DNA from: Virgibacillus doumboii
GTDB taxonomy: Bacteria; Bacillota; Bacilli; Bacillales; Amphibacillaceae
DNA: 64,000 nt
Direction of reading: 5' to 3'
NCBI RefSeq assembly: GCF_902806455.1
Contig: NZ_CADCWQ010000001.1
Coordinates: forward strand, 2,418,001 to 2,482,000
Position numbers and translations under genes: made by a program. Below the pieces are notes generated by a model, which was not told the origin of the DNA, ran no database searches, and worked only from the letters and a program-made list of their open reading frames with translations. Below are positions 38,513-45,491 of this stretch, in pieces; positions within the stretch are counted from its first letter, which is position 1; the number at the start of each line of letters is the position of its first letter.

Positions 38513-39481
38513 TCAATTTGATTCCCTCTCGTTAGGCAGTAATCCCGTTTCCTTATATTCTTCTACCGCATCTTCCACTTTATCCTGAAAATCCTCTGGT
38601 ACTTCAGGACTGTACTTCCCCATTGAAATGACTTCATCCTGAAAATCATACGTTAATACACCACCGCGAAGTTCACCATCATTAAATTTCTCGGCAGTAA
38701 GTACATACAATTTTTCAACATGCTGTACAGTACTTGTCAACACAGTATTTTCGGCAATACTATTCTGATCGGAGACATAACCAATCGCATATATACCATC
38801 TTTCTTTGCCTGCTCAATAACCGGCTCACTATAGGTATCACCAGTTGGATACATAACATCGACGTTGGAATCCAGCATCTGCTCGTACATTTTTAATGCT
38901 ATATTTTCTCCACTCCAACTGTTCACATATTTAAACTGTACTTCTGCTTCCGGATTTTGATACTTTACCCCTTCATAAAACCCTTCAATTTCAGGCTGCC
39001 ATTCATACGCACCAATAACTCCGACCTGATTTGTTGAAGTCATTTTACCTGCCACCATACCACCAAAAAAACCCATTGCATGCGAATTAAAATTAAGACT
39101 CGTCACATCTTCGCCAAATTGACCACCATTAAAATAAACAAAGTGAACATCAGGATATGCTTCTGAAATATCTTTAAAAAATTTGCCGTATGTACTGCTG
39201 TGACCAAAAATAAGATTTACTCCCTTGTTCACAAGCTCATCGACGGCTTCTGTAACTTCCTGTTTGGTTTGGATATCTTCTTTATAATAAACTTCAACAT
39301 CTAATTCCTCACTGATTTGAAGCAATCCTTCATACCCTTTTTTTTCCCATGGCTGATCGTGTATGGAACCTTCCACAAGCATTCCCGCCTTCTGCAAATG
39401 ACCCTGATTGAAATAATCCGAACAACCGGATAAGGTCATGGCTGTAATAAAGGCTAGTGTTATGATGGTCAATTTTTTCAC
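38513..39481 (-). CDS. med: BMP-family lipoprotein Med
   Basis: A 322-residue lipoprotein of the BMP/PnrA substrate-binding family. Its signal peptide ends in the lipobox LSGC (about residues 18-21) and the periplasmic-binding fold follows (AGMLVEGSIHDQPWEKKGYEG shortened: VEGSIHDQPWEKKGYEG). In B. subtilis Med is a positive regulator of comK located upstream of fabH. GTG at 39481 is used since GGAG lies eight bases upstream. No comZ gene is present between med and fabH, unlike B. subtilis. With no permease nearby, a classical transport role is unlikely. Confidence 0.85.
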   Translation of the reverse strand: MKKLTIITLAFITAMTLSGCSDYFNQGHLQKAGMLVEGSIHDQPWEKKGYEGLLQISEELDVEVYYKEDIQTKQEVTEAVDELVNKGVNLIFGHSSTYGKFFKDISEAYPDVHFVYFNGGQFGEDVTSLNFNSHAMGFFGGMVAGKMTSTNQVGVIGAYEWQPEIEGFYEGVKYQNPEAEVQFKYVNSWSGENIALKMYEQMLDSNVDVMYPTGDTYSEPVIEQAKKDGIYAIGYVSDQNSIAENTVLTSTVQHVEKLYVLTAEKFNDGELRGGVLTYDFQDEVISMGKYSPEVPEDFQDKVEDAVEEYKETGLLPNERESN

Positions 39482-39577
39482 CGTGTGCACTCCAATCCGG
39501 AACAAAAATAATCTACTTGTATATTATCCTTTAAATATTGGTTCGTAAATATTCTGCGTCATTACATTTTAATTACA

Positions 39578-40150
39578 CTAGTAAAAATTCTTATACGTTT
39601 CATAGTGATTTATTACTATGTTTACATTTTCCTTTATAGGTCTATTGTTCCGAATAAAGATAGAATTTTCAAGTTTTTTATTTTCACGGTGCTTTTCATG
39701 AATCGATTTCACTTCTAAAACAGGACTTAAATTGGATGATTTAACCCATTGGATTAAGCTTTGCAGAACGTCTTCTATATATACGGCTTCACTCAGAAAA
39801 TGATCCGAATTGAATCGTATAAATTGATTGTTGTAATACATACCCTCAGGTTCCATTGGCATCCATTTGCCATAAACCAGAGGAAAATTTATCTTAGTGG
39901 TACTGCCGTTGTTCAATGTCAGTACAAGTTCATCGTCTTTACGAATCGTGATGGTCGTATCATATGCTGTTTCCCGTTCTGTTTCAGTCACATGCGTAAA
40001 TAATTCATTACGACCGACAAACATTGACAGGTGTTCTTTTTTATCGGTGGACATATCATCCATGCCGTCCACCCTATGCCCATTTTCCAACAAAAAGTCC
40101 ACAACATGAAAACCGATCCAATGAAAACAATTTTCAACTAAAAATAACAT
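39578..40150 (-). CDS. YjaV-like degenerate NAD-epimerase-type protein
   Basis: A 190-residue protein whose start (NCFHWIGFHVVDFLLENGH, then VDGMDDMSTDKKEHLSMF) resembles the Rossmann start of extended SDR epimerases. The glycine motif is reduced and the catalytic YxxxK is not evident, so enzymatic activity is doubtful. Its position upstream of med is that of yjaV in B. subtilis. GGGAGG precedes the ATG. It may be a structural or regulatory derivative of an epimerase. Confidence 0.6.
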   Translation of the reverse strand: MLFLVENCFHWIGFHVVDFLLENGHRVDGMDDMSTDKKEHLSMFVGRNELFTHVTETERETAYDTTITIRKDDELVLTLNNGSTTKINFPLVYGKWMPMEPEGMYYNNQFIRFNSDHFLSEAVYIEDVLQSLIQWVKSSNLSPVLEVKSIHEKHRENKKLENSIFIRNNRPIKENVNIVINHYETYKNFY

Positions 40151-40294
40151 CAGTAATACCTCCCGTTCTCCAATCCAGGGAAATTAATTCTTTTATTTTT
40201 CGTACGCATTTGATAAACTATATAAGGAATGTATTTACGTAACATATTTAATACTTAAACTATTCTTGTCAAAATAAAAAATGAGGTGTAAATT

Positions 40295-40474
40295 ATGCGT
40301 TTCTTCTGGCCATTTATTTGGGCATTAGCTATCAGTGGTGTTGTTTCATACGTATTAAGCAGTATGGCTGGTAATGCGTTCAATTTGATGCACACTATTA
40401 TATTGGCTATCATTATGTCAGCGGGTATTTTCGTCTTGGGTGAAGGTGTTATTGAAGACGAAAGCAGTAATTAA
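40295..40474 (+). CDS. yjzA: Small membrane protein, DUF2929/YjzA-like
   Basis: A 59-residue two-helix membrane protein (MRFFWPFIWALAISGVVSYV and NLMHTIILAIIMSAGIFVLG) ending in an acidic tail EDESSN. It resembles DUF2929 proteins such as YjzA, which lies in this neighbourhood in B. subtilis. GAGGTG precedes the ATG with good spacing. A strong terminator follows. Too short for most ORF callers but well supported. Confidence 0.75.
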   Translation: MRFFWPFIWALAISGVVSYVLSSMAGNAFNLMHTIILAIIMSAGIFVLGEGVIEDESSN

Positions 40475-40494
40475 ATAAAGCAATATCAAAGAAT

Positions 40495-40532
40495 AACCCT
40501 TGCCTTCAAGGTGATGATGGCAAGGGTTTTGT
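40495..40532. terminator. Terminator after the DUF2929 gene
   Basis: AACCCTTGCC and GGCAAGGGTT stem, then TTGTG; also in position to serve the convergent gene ending at 40546. Confidence 0.8.
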
Positions 40533-40545
40533 GTTTACTGGTCAA

Positions 40546-40881
40546 TTAATACCAAGGAAGTACACTTAGGGCGGTCAAGGCGGCTAATGGTAACACAAGA
40601 CGATTGAATCTTCTTCTTGGTCTGTAGCCATAACCGTAACCGGGGTATCCATATCCGTATCCATAGCCGCCATAGCCGAACTGCCGATGCTGATAGCCGT
40701 ATGGGTGGTTATTTTCCGGGTAATCATTACCTTCCCCTATTGGTACTGCAACATATACATATTCATCATCGAGACCAGTAACGATACCATCTACTTTGGC
40801 ACCATCGTTCATTTCAATCAGTACATAAGAATGCATATGATTTTTGCATGTTTCGTATATATGTTGATAATTGTGATGCAT
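40546..40881 (-). CDS. Gly/Tyr-rich small protein, possibly spore-associated
   Basis: A 111-residue protein. Residues 1-55 form an LSm/Sm-like small barrel (HSYVLIEMNDGAKVDGIVTG, DDEYVYVAVP). Then comes a GYGYGYPGYGYGY low-complexity tract and a short C-terminal hydrophobic end (LVLPLAALTALSVLPWY). Gly/Tyr-rich tails are common in spore coat and cortex proteins, so a spore role is a guess. ATG at 40881 has GGAGG eight bases upstream. Confidence 0.65.
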   Translation of the reverse strand: MHHNYQHIYETCKNHMHSYVLIEMNDGAKVDGIVTGLDDEYVYVAVPIGEGNDYPENNHPYGYQHRQFGYGGYGYGYGYPGYGYGYRPRRRFNRLVLPLAALTALSVLPWY

Positions 40882-40976
40882 ATTTTCAACCTCCTCACCA
40901 ACTAGACTATTCATCGGCCTATGGGTTGGTGACTTGTTCGAGGCTGAAAATACTTGTTAACTGGGAGGCACATTAA

Positions 40977-41804
40977 ATGGAAGCAATCGAAGCTTTTTGG
41001 GTTTTAGTTAAATATCTTGTTCTTGGTCTAATCCAGGGTTTCACGGAACCAATTCCGATTTCATCCAGTGGGCACCTGGTAATAATACAGGAGCTTTTTG
41101 ATGTCGGGATTGAAGGACTTTCCTTTGAAATAATGGTGAATTTCGGATCACTTATTGCAGTTCTGATCATTTACAGGAAAGACATTTATCGCCTGGTGGA
41201 AAATAGCATCCGCTATATTACAACACGGGCTGACGATGCGAAAAGTGATTTTCAGTTTGTCTTGTTTTTGGTGATTGCAACAATACCAACAGGGATTATT
41301 GGCCTGTTGCTAAAAGATTTCATTGAAAACGAATTGGGCGACAGCCTTATGGTTGTCGGTTTTGCATTGCTTGTTACGGGGGTCGCCTTATGGATCATCC
41401 GGAATCTGCGCGGCCGCAAAAACGATGGCGGGATCACCGTCCGTGACGCTGTCATCGTCGGACTGGCCCAATCGGTTGCATTGATCCCCGGAATCAGCCG
41501 GTCAGGTGCCACCATTGTTGCAGCAATGCTTGTCGGTATGAAAACGGAAACAGCACTGCGGTTTTCATTTCTGTTATACATCCCGGTCAGCCTCGGCATT
41601 ACCATTCTGTCGGTTGATAATATAATAAGTGGTGAGAGTGATATAAGTGCTGTTGCTATTCCAGCGATCCTGGCGTTTGCCGCAGCGATTGTCGCAACAT
41701 ACTACTCACTGCGCTGGTTTATGAATATCATGAAGCAAGGTAACCTGAAATACTTCGCCTACTACTGTTTTGCAGTTGGTATTCTAGTTATTATTTTTCT
41801 GTAG
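40977..41804 (+). CDS. uppP: Undecaprenyl-diphosphatase (UppP/BacA)
   Basis: A 275-residue membrane phosphatase that recycles undecaprenyl pyrophosphate for cell wall synthesis. Catalytic motifs are [15 protein letters not shown] (residues 20-34, with the key Glu, Ser and His) and [11 protein letters not shown] near 172. The TEPIP form departs from the common TEFLP. At least seven hydrophobic helices. GGGAGG precedes the ATG. A terminator follows that overlaps the next gene's ribosome site. Confidence 0.93.
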   Translation: MEAIEAFWVLVKYLVLGLIQGFTEPIPISSSGHLVIIQELFDVGIEGLSFEIMVNFGSLIAVLIIYRKDIYRLVENSIRYITTRADDAKSDFQFVLFLVIATIPTGIIGLLLKDFIENELGDSLMVVGFALLVTGVALWIIRNLRGRKNDGGITVRDAVIVGLAQSVALIPGISRSGATIVAAMLVGMKTETALRFSFLLYIPVSLGITILSVDNIISGESDISAVAIPAILAFAAAIVATYYSLRWFMNIMKQGNLKYFAYYCFAVGILVIIFL

Positions 41805-41817
41805 AAACTGTTAAAAA

Positions 41818-41860
41818 CTCCCTCTATTTGGGTATAACAAACCCTATGGAGGGATTTTTT
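41818..41860 (+). terminator. Terminator whose 3' arm is the next gene's ribosome site
   Basis: TCCCTC pairs with GAGGGA, supported by inner TTGGG/CCCTA pairing, followed by TTTTTT. The 3' arm GGAGGG is also the Shine-Dalgarno of the YrhK-like gene whose ATG is at 41861. Confidence 0.7.
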
Positions 41861-42130
41861 ATGGCATGGATTGATGATAAAAAAAACTATGTTGATATTC
41901 ACGTTGGGACGTTTGAATTAACATTCAACAAAAAATACCGTTTTATTGCGTTATTAAATGATATTATACTGGGGATTCTGTTTTTGGTCGGCAGTGTGTT
42001 TTTTCTGTTTGAGTCATTAAAAACTGCAGGCGCAGTTTTATTTATCATAGGCAGTGCACAGCTGCTTGCCCGCCCAATCATCAAAATCATGCACGCCTTT
42101 AAGCTATTCAGGGAGCAGAATAAACAGTAA
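41861..42130 (+). CDS. YrhK-like membrane protein
   Basis: An 89-residue protein with two hydrophobic helices (IALLNDIILGILFLVGSVFF and AGAVLFIIGSAQLLARPI) after a soluble start (AWIDDKKNYVDIHVGTFELT). This matches the YrhK domain found in small Bacillus proteins. ATG at 41861 is selected by GGAGG eight bases upstream. The ribosome site lies within a terminator stem, so expression may depend on readthrough or a separate promoter. Confidence 0.8.
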   Translation: MAWIDDKKNYVDIHVGTFELTFNKKYRFIALLNDIILGILFLVGSVFFLFESLKTAGAVLFIIGSAQLLARPIIKIMHAFKLFREQNKQ

Positions 42131-42150
42131 CGCCAGTTTAGCGATGGTAC

Positions 42151-42186
42151 AAAAAACTTCTAACCCTGATTAGTTAGAAGCTTTTT
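42151..42186. terminator. Bidirectional terminator
   Basis: AACTTCTAAC and GTTAGAAG with A-run before and T-run after; serves the YrhK-like gene and the convergent radical SAM gene, overlapping its 3' end. Confidence 0.8.
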
Positions 42187-43312
42187 GTTTTCTTTCACGC
42201 TTAAGTTTTTGCCGCCACTCTTTTGGAATATAAACGCAATACGGTTCACTTTCCATATAGTCTCCTGTTACATTGTATGCACGTGATCTTGATCCGCCGC
42301 AAACATGGCGAAATTCGCAGACACCACATTTTCCTTTATATTTATCCGGGTCACGAAGATTTTGGAACACCTCGGATTCACGATAAATTTCTGCCAATGG
42401 TGTTTGCCGGACATTACCAGCCTTGATTGGCAGGAGCCCGCTTGGTAACACATCACCGGTATGGGAAATAAACACAAATCCGTTTCCATCATTAACCCCT
42501 TTAGGCGCACGGCCAAGACCATCGATTTGCCCGGTTTTACCACTCATCAGTGCATCTTCATAGCGAATCACATCATCCGTATTTTTGTTTTCCCTTATTT
42601 TCCCTTGGATAACTACACGACGGTAATGTTGTGCTGCAGTTGTTTTTATATCAAATGGCACACGCTTCGAAAGTTTATACAGCCAGCGCAATACCTTTTC
42701 ATGTTCTGCAGGAGATATCATGTCACTTTCCTTGCCCCTGCCTGTCGGTACAAGGAAAAATACACTCCACAGCACGCAGTTTAAGTTTTCTACCATTTCA
42801 GCCATTTCATCAAGGTAATCCACATTGTATCTCGAAATTACTGTATTAATCTGGAGCGGCATTTCCAGTTCATGCAAGTAATTAATCGCATTCATCGTCA
42901 AATCAAACGAGCCGGATGTCCCGCGAAAATGGTCATGAACTTCTGCACAATGACCATCAATAGAAAACGCCCATCTCGACAGTCCCACATCTTTTGCTTT
43001 TTGCATTGCCTCTTTTGTCACATTTGGTGTAGCGGATGGTGTCATCGAAACCCGGACACCTTTTTTCACTGCATAATCTGCAATATCAAAAACATCCGGA
43101 CGCATCAGCGGATCCCCGCCTGTAAAAACAAGCATTGGGTTATTCATTTCATATATGTCATCGATTAGTTTTTTACCTTCTTCAAATGAAAGTTCCAGCG
43201 GGTGTCGATGGTACTGCGCCTCAGCCCTGCAATGGAGGCATTTCAATTCGCACGCACGTGTCAACTCCCAGATAACGATAAACGGATTTTCATTATAGTC
43301 TTGCGGAAACAT
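42170..43312 (-). CDS. Radical SAM/SPASM protein (TIGR04053-like)
   Basis: A 380-residue radical SAM enzyme. The [4Fe-4S]-SAM cysteines are C21, C25 and C28 (ACELKCLHC), with GGDPLMRP as the SAM-binding follow-up near residue 67. The C-terminal SPASM region (CGVCEFRHVCGG near 343 to EPYC near 365) likely binds extra clusters. It resembles the heme d1/AhbC-like radical SAM group. ATG at 43312 is used because AGGAGG is just upstream. A TGTGA-N6-TCACT site lies 59 bases upstream of the start. Substrate unknown; the context suggests a role with the neighbouring respiratory genes. Confidence 0.87.
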   Translation of the reverse strand: MFPQDYNENPFIVIWELTRACELKCLHCRAEAQYHRHPLELSFEEGKKLIDDIYEMNNPMLVFTGGDPLMRPDVFDIADYAVKKGVRVSMTPSATPNVTKEAMQKAKDVGLSRWAFSIDGHCAEVHDHFRGTSGSFDLTMNAINYLHELEMPLQINTVISRYNVDYLDEMAEMVENLNCVLWSVFFLVPTGRGKESDMISPAEHEKVLRWLYKLSKRVPFDIKTTAAQHYRRVVIQGKIRENKNTDDVIRYEDALMSGKTGQIDGLGRAPKGVNDGNGFVFISHTGDVLPSGLLPIKAGNVRQTPLAEIYRESEVFQNLRDPDKYKGKCGVCEFRHVCGGSRSRAYNVTGDYMESEPYCVYIPKEWRQKLKRERKQKASN

Positions 43313-43370
43313 GTGACCCCTCCTAAAAGTATCTTTCATCTTCAGTGTAATTTTTATCAACAATGCAGAT

Positions 43371-43386
43371 TGTGATATTTTTCACT
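43371..43386. promoter_or_regulatory. Fnr/Rex-type palindrome upstream of the radical SAM gene
   Basis: TGTGA-TATTTT-TCACT, a near-match to TGTGA-N6-TCACA, in the promoter region of the minus-strand gene at 42170-43312. The same half-sites occur at 44948. Confidence 0.55.
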
Positions 43387-43411
43387 GGTTTGCAATTGAC
43401 ACAAAACAGAC

Positions 43412-43446
43412 AAAAATAAGCCCCCTGACGAGAGGAGGCTCCTATT
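43412..43446 (-). terminator. Terminator of the upstream DUF2249 gene
   Basis: Minus strand AATAAATAGGAGCCTCCT...AGGGGGCTTATTTTT; stem AGCC(T)CCT/AGGGGGCT. Confidence 0.7.
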
Positions 43447-43448
43447 TA

Positions 43449-43688
43449 TTATTTTTTACCGATTGATACTCGCCACAGTGATGGACCTTCTTCCAGGTAC
43501 TCCCATGAAAATGTGTCTTCCCTTTCAATCATTAACTGATAATGGAGCGGTTTTGGGTTATGGTCATTTGTAAGCTCCATAAATTCTCCTGACTTTAACT
43601 CATCAAAAACTTCAAATATCCTCTGGTGCCGAATTCTTGGTTCTATCTCCGGTGCATGTATTTTTGCAGCAAACTGTGTATCATTCAT
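43449..43688 (-). CDS. DUF2249-domain protein 1
   Basis: A 79-residue DUF2249 protein of the SirA/TusA-like beta-alpha-beta-alpha-beta-beta fold. PEIEPRIRHQRIFEVFDELK is the first helix region and NDHNPKPLHYQLM the P-x-PL segment. There is no TusA-type cysteine. ATG at 43688 is chosen because GGGAGG is eight bases upstream. Divergent from the Crp/Fnr gene with a 312-base intergenic region between them. Function unknown; the family often occurs near respiratory and nitrogen-oxide genes. Confidence 0.83.
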   Translation of the reverse strand: MNDTQFAAKIHAPEIEPRIRHQRIFEVFDELKSGEFMELTNDHNPKPLHYQLMIEREDTFSWEYLEEGPSLWRVSIGKK

Positions 43689-44000
43689 ACTCATTTCCTC
43701 CCTTGTTTGATATGCATCTATCATAATCACTATTTACATGGGGAGTTGTGAGCATAAACACCTTTTAACTATGATATTAATCACGCTCTCAAAAAACGTT
43801 CACAATTTTGATAAATTCCCAGTCAATAACGTGATAAAATGAAGTTGGAATTGTTCATACTTTATAACAGTGTTACCGCATACAAGCTTTTTAGGCAGTT
43901 AAGAAAGTATAAATACTTCCTTGCTGCACAAGTGCAACTATGGCTTTCACCATTAATGCTTAGTGACAAGCCAAGTTTTCTAAGTGAAAGGAGTATGTTG
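43689..44000. other. Divergent regulatory region of DUF2249 and Crp/Fnr genes
   Basis: AT-rich. TTGTGA-GCATAA-ACACCT at 43746-43763 is half of an Fnr/Rex-type palindrome. An upstream extension of the fnr frame to 43839 is considered non-coding because the ribosome site is at 43990-43996. Confidence 0.35.
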
Positions 44001-44693
44001 ATGAATACGCAAACCATTCAGGAACAACTGCAGAAGGTTCCGCTTTTCAAGGATTTAACTGACTTTGAAATGGAACCGATTATTGAACTTGCAAAGCATC
44101 GCTTATACCGTCACGGCACACATATTTTCATGCAGGGTGATCCGTTGACTAACGTGTATTTTATCCAACAGGGAAAAGTCAAAATATATAAAACAGATTT
44201 TCATGGCAAAGAACAGATTGTAAATATCCTCCAGCCCGGCGATATGTTTCCGCATCAGGGATTTTTCAGACAGGATGACTGTCCGGCACATGCGGAGGTT
44301 TTGGAGGATGCCATTTTAATCTATATTCCCATCAAATCATTCGAAAACTTCCTGATAACACATCCTGAAATCTGTGTTAAGCTGTTTCGGGTGCTGGGTG
44401 ATAGAATTATGGATTTACAGAACAGACTGGAAGAGAAAATTCTGCATAACACATATGAGCAAATCATCATGCTGCTTCTGCGTTTATCAAAAGATTACGG
44501 GAAAGAAACCGCTGATAAAATGATCAAAATCACGACACATTTTACGAACCGCGATCTTGCCAATATGATAGGCTCCAGCCGTGAAACTGTCAGCCGTACG
44601 CTTACTCAGCTGAAAAAACAGAACCTCATGAAAACCGACAAACATGGGTCGTTTATCCTGGACACTGAGGCATTGGAAGAGGAATTGTTTTGA
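44001..44693 (+). CDS. Crp/Fnr-family transcriptional regulator
   Basis: A 230-residue regulator. The cyclic-nucleotide-binding beta-roll spans about residues 20-120 (GTHIFMQGDPLTNVYFIQQG) and the C-terminal winged helix has FTNRDLANMIGSSRETVSR (recognition helix SSRETVSR near 185) giving Fnr/Crp-type specificity for TGTGA half-sites. There is no N-terminal or C-terminal cysteine cluster of the Fe-S Fnr type, so it may sense via heme, NO or another ligand. ATG at 44001 has AAAGGAG seven bases upstream. Candidate sites at 43371 and 44948 flank the gene. Confidence 0.88.
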   Translation: MNTQTIQEQLQKVPLFKDLTDFEMEPIIELAKHRLYRHGTHIFMQGDPLTNVYFIQQGKVKIYKTDFHGKEQIVNILQPGDMFPHQGFFRQDDCPAHAEVLEDAILIYIPIKSFENFLITHPEICVKLFRVLGDRIMDLQNRLEEKILHNTYEQIIMLLLRLSKDYGKETADKMIKITTHFTNRDLANMIGSSRETVSRTLTQLKKQNLMKTDKHGSFILDTEALEEELF

Positions 44694-44700
44694 ATTCGGA

Positions 44701-44732
44701 GATCATCCTGAAGGGGCAGGATGATCTTTTTA
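44701..44732 (+). terminator. Terminator of the Crp/Fnr gene
   Basis: GATCATCCTG/CAGGATGATC perfect 10-bp stem, then TTTTTA. Confidence 0.9.
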
Positions 44733-44734
44733 GT

Positions 44735-44910
44735 TTCGGGCAGATATTTTTGTTCTCGGGTTGATATATTCCCTCTCCGGTCGATATTGTACTCCTTCTG
44801 CTGATGTTCTGCGCCTTCTGCCGATGTTGCGTCTCTTCTGCCGATGTTCCTCCCCTTCTGCCGATGTTGCGCCATTTCTGCCAATGGCCACTCTCCGGCC
44901 AGATGTTCAC
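44735..44910. repeat. 20-bp tandem repeat array
   Basis: Best units are CTTCTGCCGATGTTGCGYCT-like, at about 44796, 44816, 44836, 44856 and 44876, with more degenerate units (TTCGGGCAGATAT, CTCGGGTTGATAT, CTCCGGTCGATAT) upstream. Period 20 bp. It lies just after the Crp/Fnr terminator and before the next promoter. Confidence 0.85.
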
Positions 44911-44947
44911 AACTCCTTAACTTCCAATCGATTTTTCCCTCATCAAA

Positions 44948-44963
44948 TGTGACACAAGTCACT
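44948..44963. promoter_or_regulatory. Fnr-type palindrome upstream of the DUF2249 operon
   Basis: TGTGA-CACAAG-TCACT, same arms as at 43371, 62 bases before the DUF2249 start at 45026. Suits an Fnr-family activator or repressor site. Confidence 0.6.
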
Positions 44964-45025
44964 ACTTCCTTAATTGAAAATCATTATCATATAGTTAGAT
45001 TCAGATAAAAAATGAGGTGATCTTT

Positions 45026-45277
45026 ATGAGCGAACAAGAAAACATTGTGGAAGTGGATGTGCGCGAAGACCTTCGTTTAAAAAAAGAACCATTCGATAAG
45101 ATCATGGGAACAGTGAAAGAAATAAAAGATGGTGAAGCTTTTATCCTTCATGCACCATTTAACCCGCTCCCTTTACACAAAGTATTAAAACGAAAAGGAT
45201 TTGAGCACGAGGTTGAAAAAATAGAGAAAAAACATTGGAAAGTAACCTACACAAAGAAGGAGAATGTTGCAAAATGA
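45026..45277 (+). CDS. DUF2249-domain protein 2
   Basis: An 83-residue DUF2249 protein (VDVREDLRLKKEPFDKIM, then GEAFILHAPFNPLPLHKVL with the conserved P-x-PL). Strongly charged, soluble, no cysteine at the TusA position. ATG at 45026 is placed by GAGGTG six bases upstream. First gene of an operon of four: its stop overlaps the next start in ATGA. Confidence 0.83.
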   Translation: MSEQENIVEVDVREDLRLKKEPFDKIMGTVKEIKDGEAFILHAPFNPLPLHKVLKRKGFEHEVEKIEKKHWKVTYTKKENVAK

Positions 45278-45489
45278 TTATCGATAATCGCGGTCTGGAG
45301 CCGCCTCAGCCAATGATGCGCACACTTAAGGCATTGGATAAAATGAACAGCGGCGAATCGCTTTCCATCATTAATGATCGTCGTCCGATGTTTCTTTATG
45401 AAGAACTGGATGACCGGGGATATCTGCACGAAACAGAAGCGCAGGAGGATGGAAGCTACAAAATTACAATAACGAAATCTGGTGATTAA
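45274..45489 (+). CDS. DUF2249-domain protein 3
   Basis: A 71-residue DUF2249 protein. Its start IIDNRGLEPPQPMMRTLKAL is the TusA N-terminus pattern D-x-R-G-L-x-C-P-x-P with the catalytic Cys replaced by Pro, so persulfide transfer in the TusA way is not possible. NDRRPMFLYEEL is the second motif. Start overlaps the previous stop; GGAG lies upstream. Directly followed by the 12-helix membrane protein gene (2-base gap). Confidence 0.83.
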   Translation: MIIDNRGLEPPQPMMRTLKALDKMNSGESLSIINDRRPMFLYEELDDRGYLHETEAQEDGSYKITITKSGD

Positions 45490-45491
45490 TC

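Noticed and set aside
43746..43763. Third Fnr-type site TTGTGA-GCATAA-ACACCT
   Set aside because: Only one half-site matches; not counted with the two full palindromes.
44606..44962. Minus-strand ORFs over the 20-bp array after the Crp/Fnr gene
   Set aside because: Overlap the Crp/Fnr gene end antisense and consist of repeat translation.
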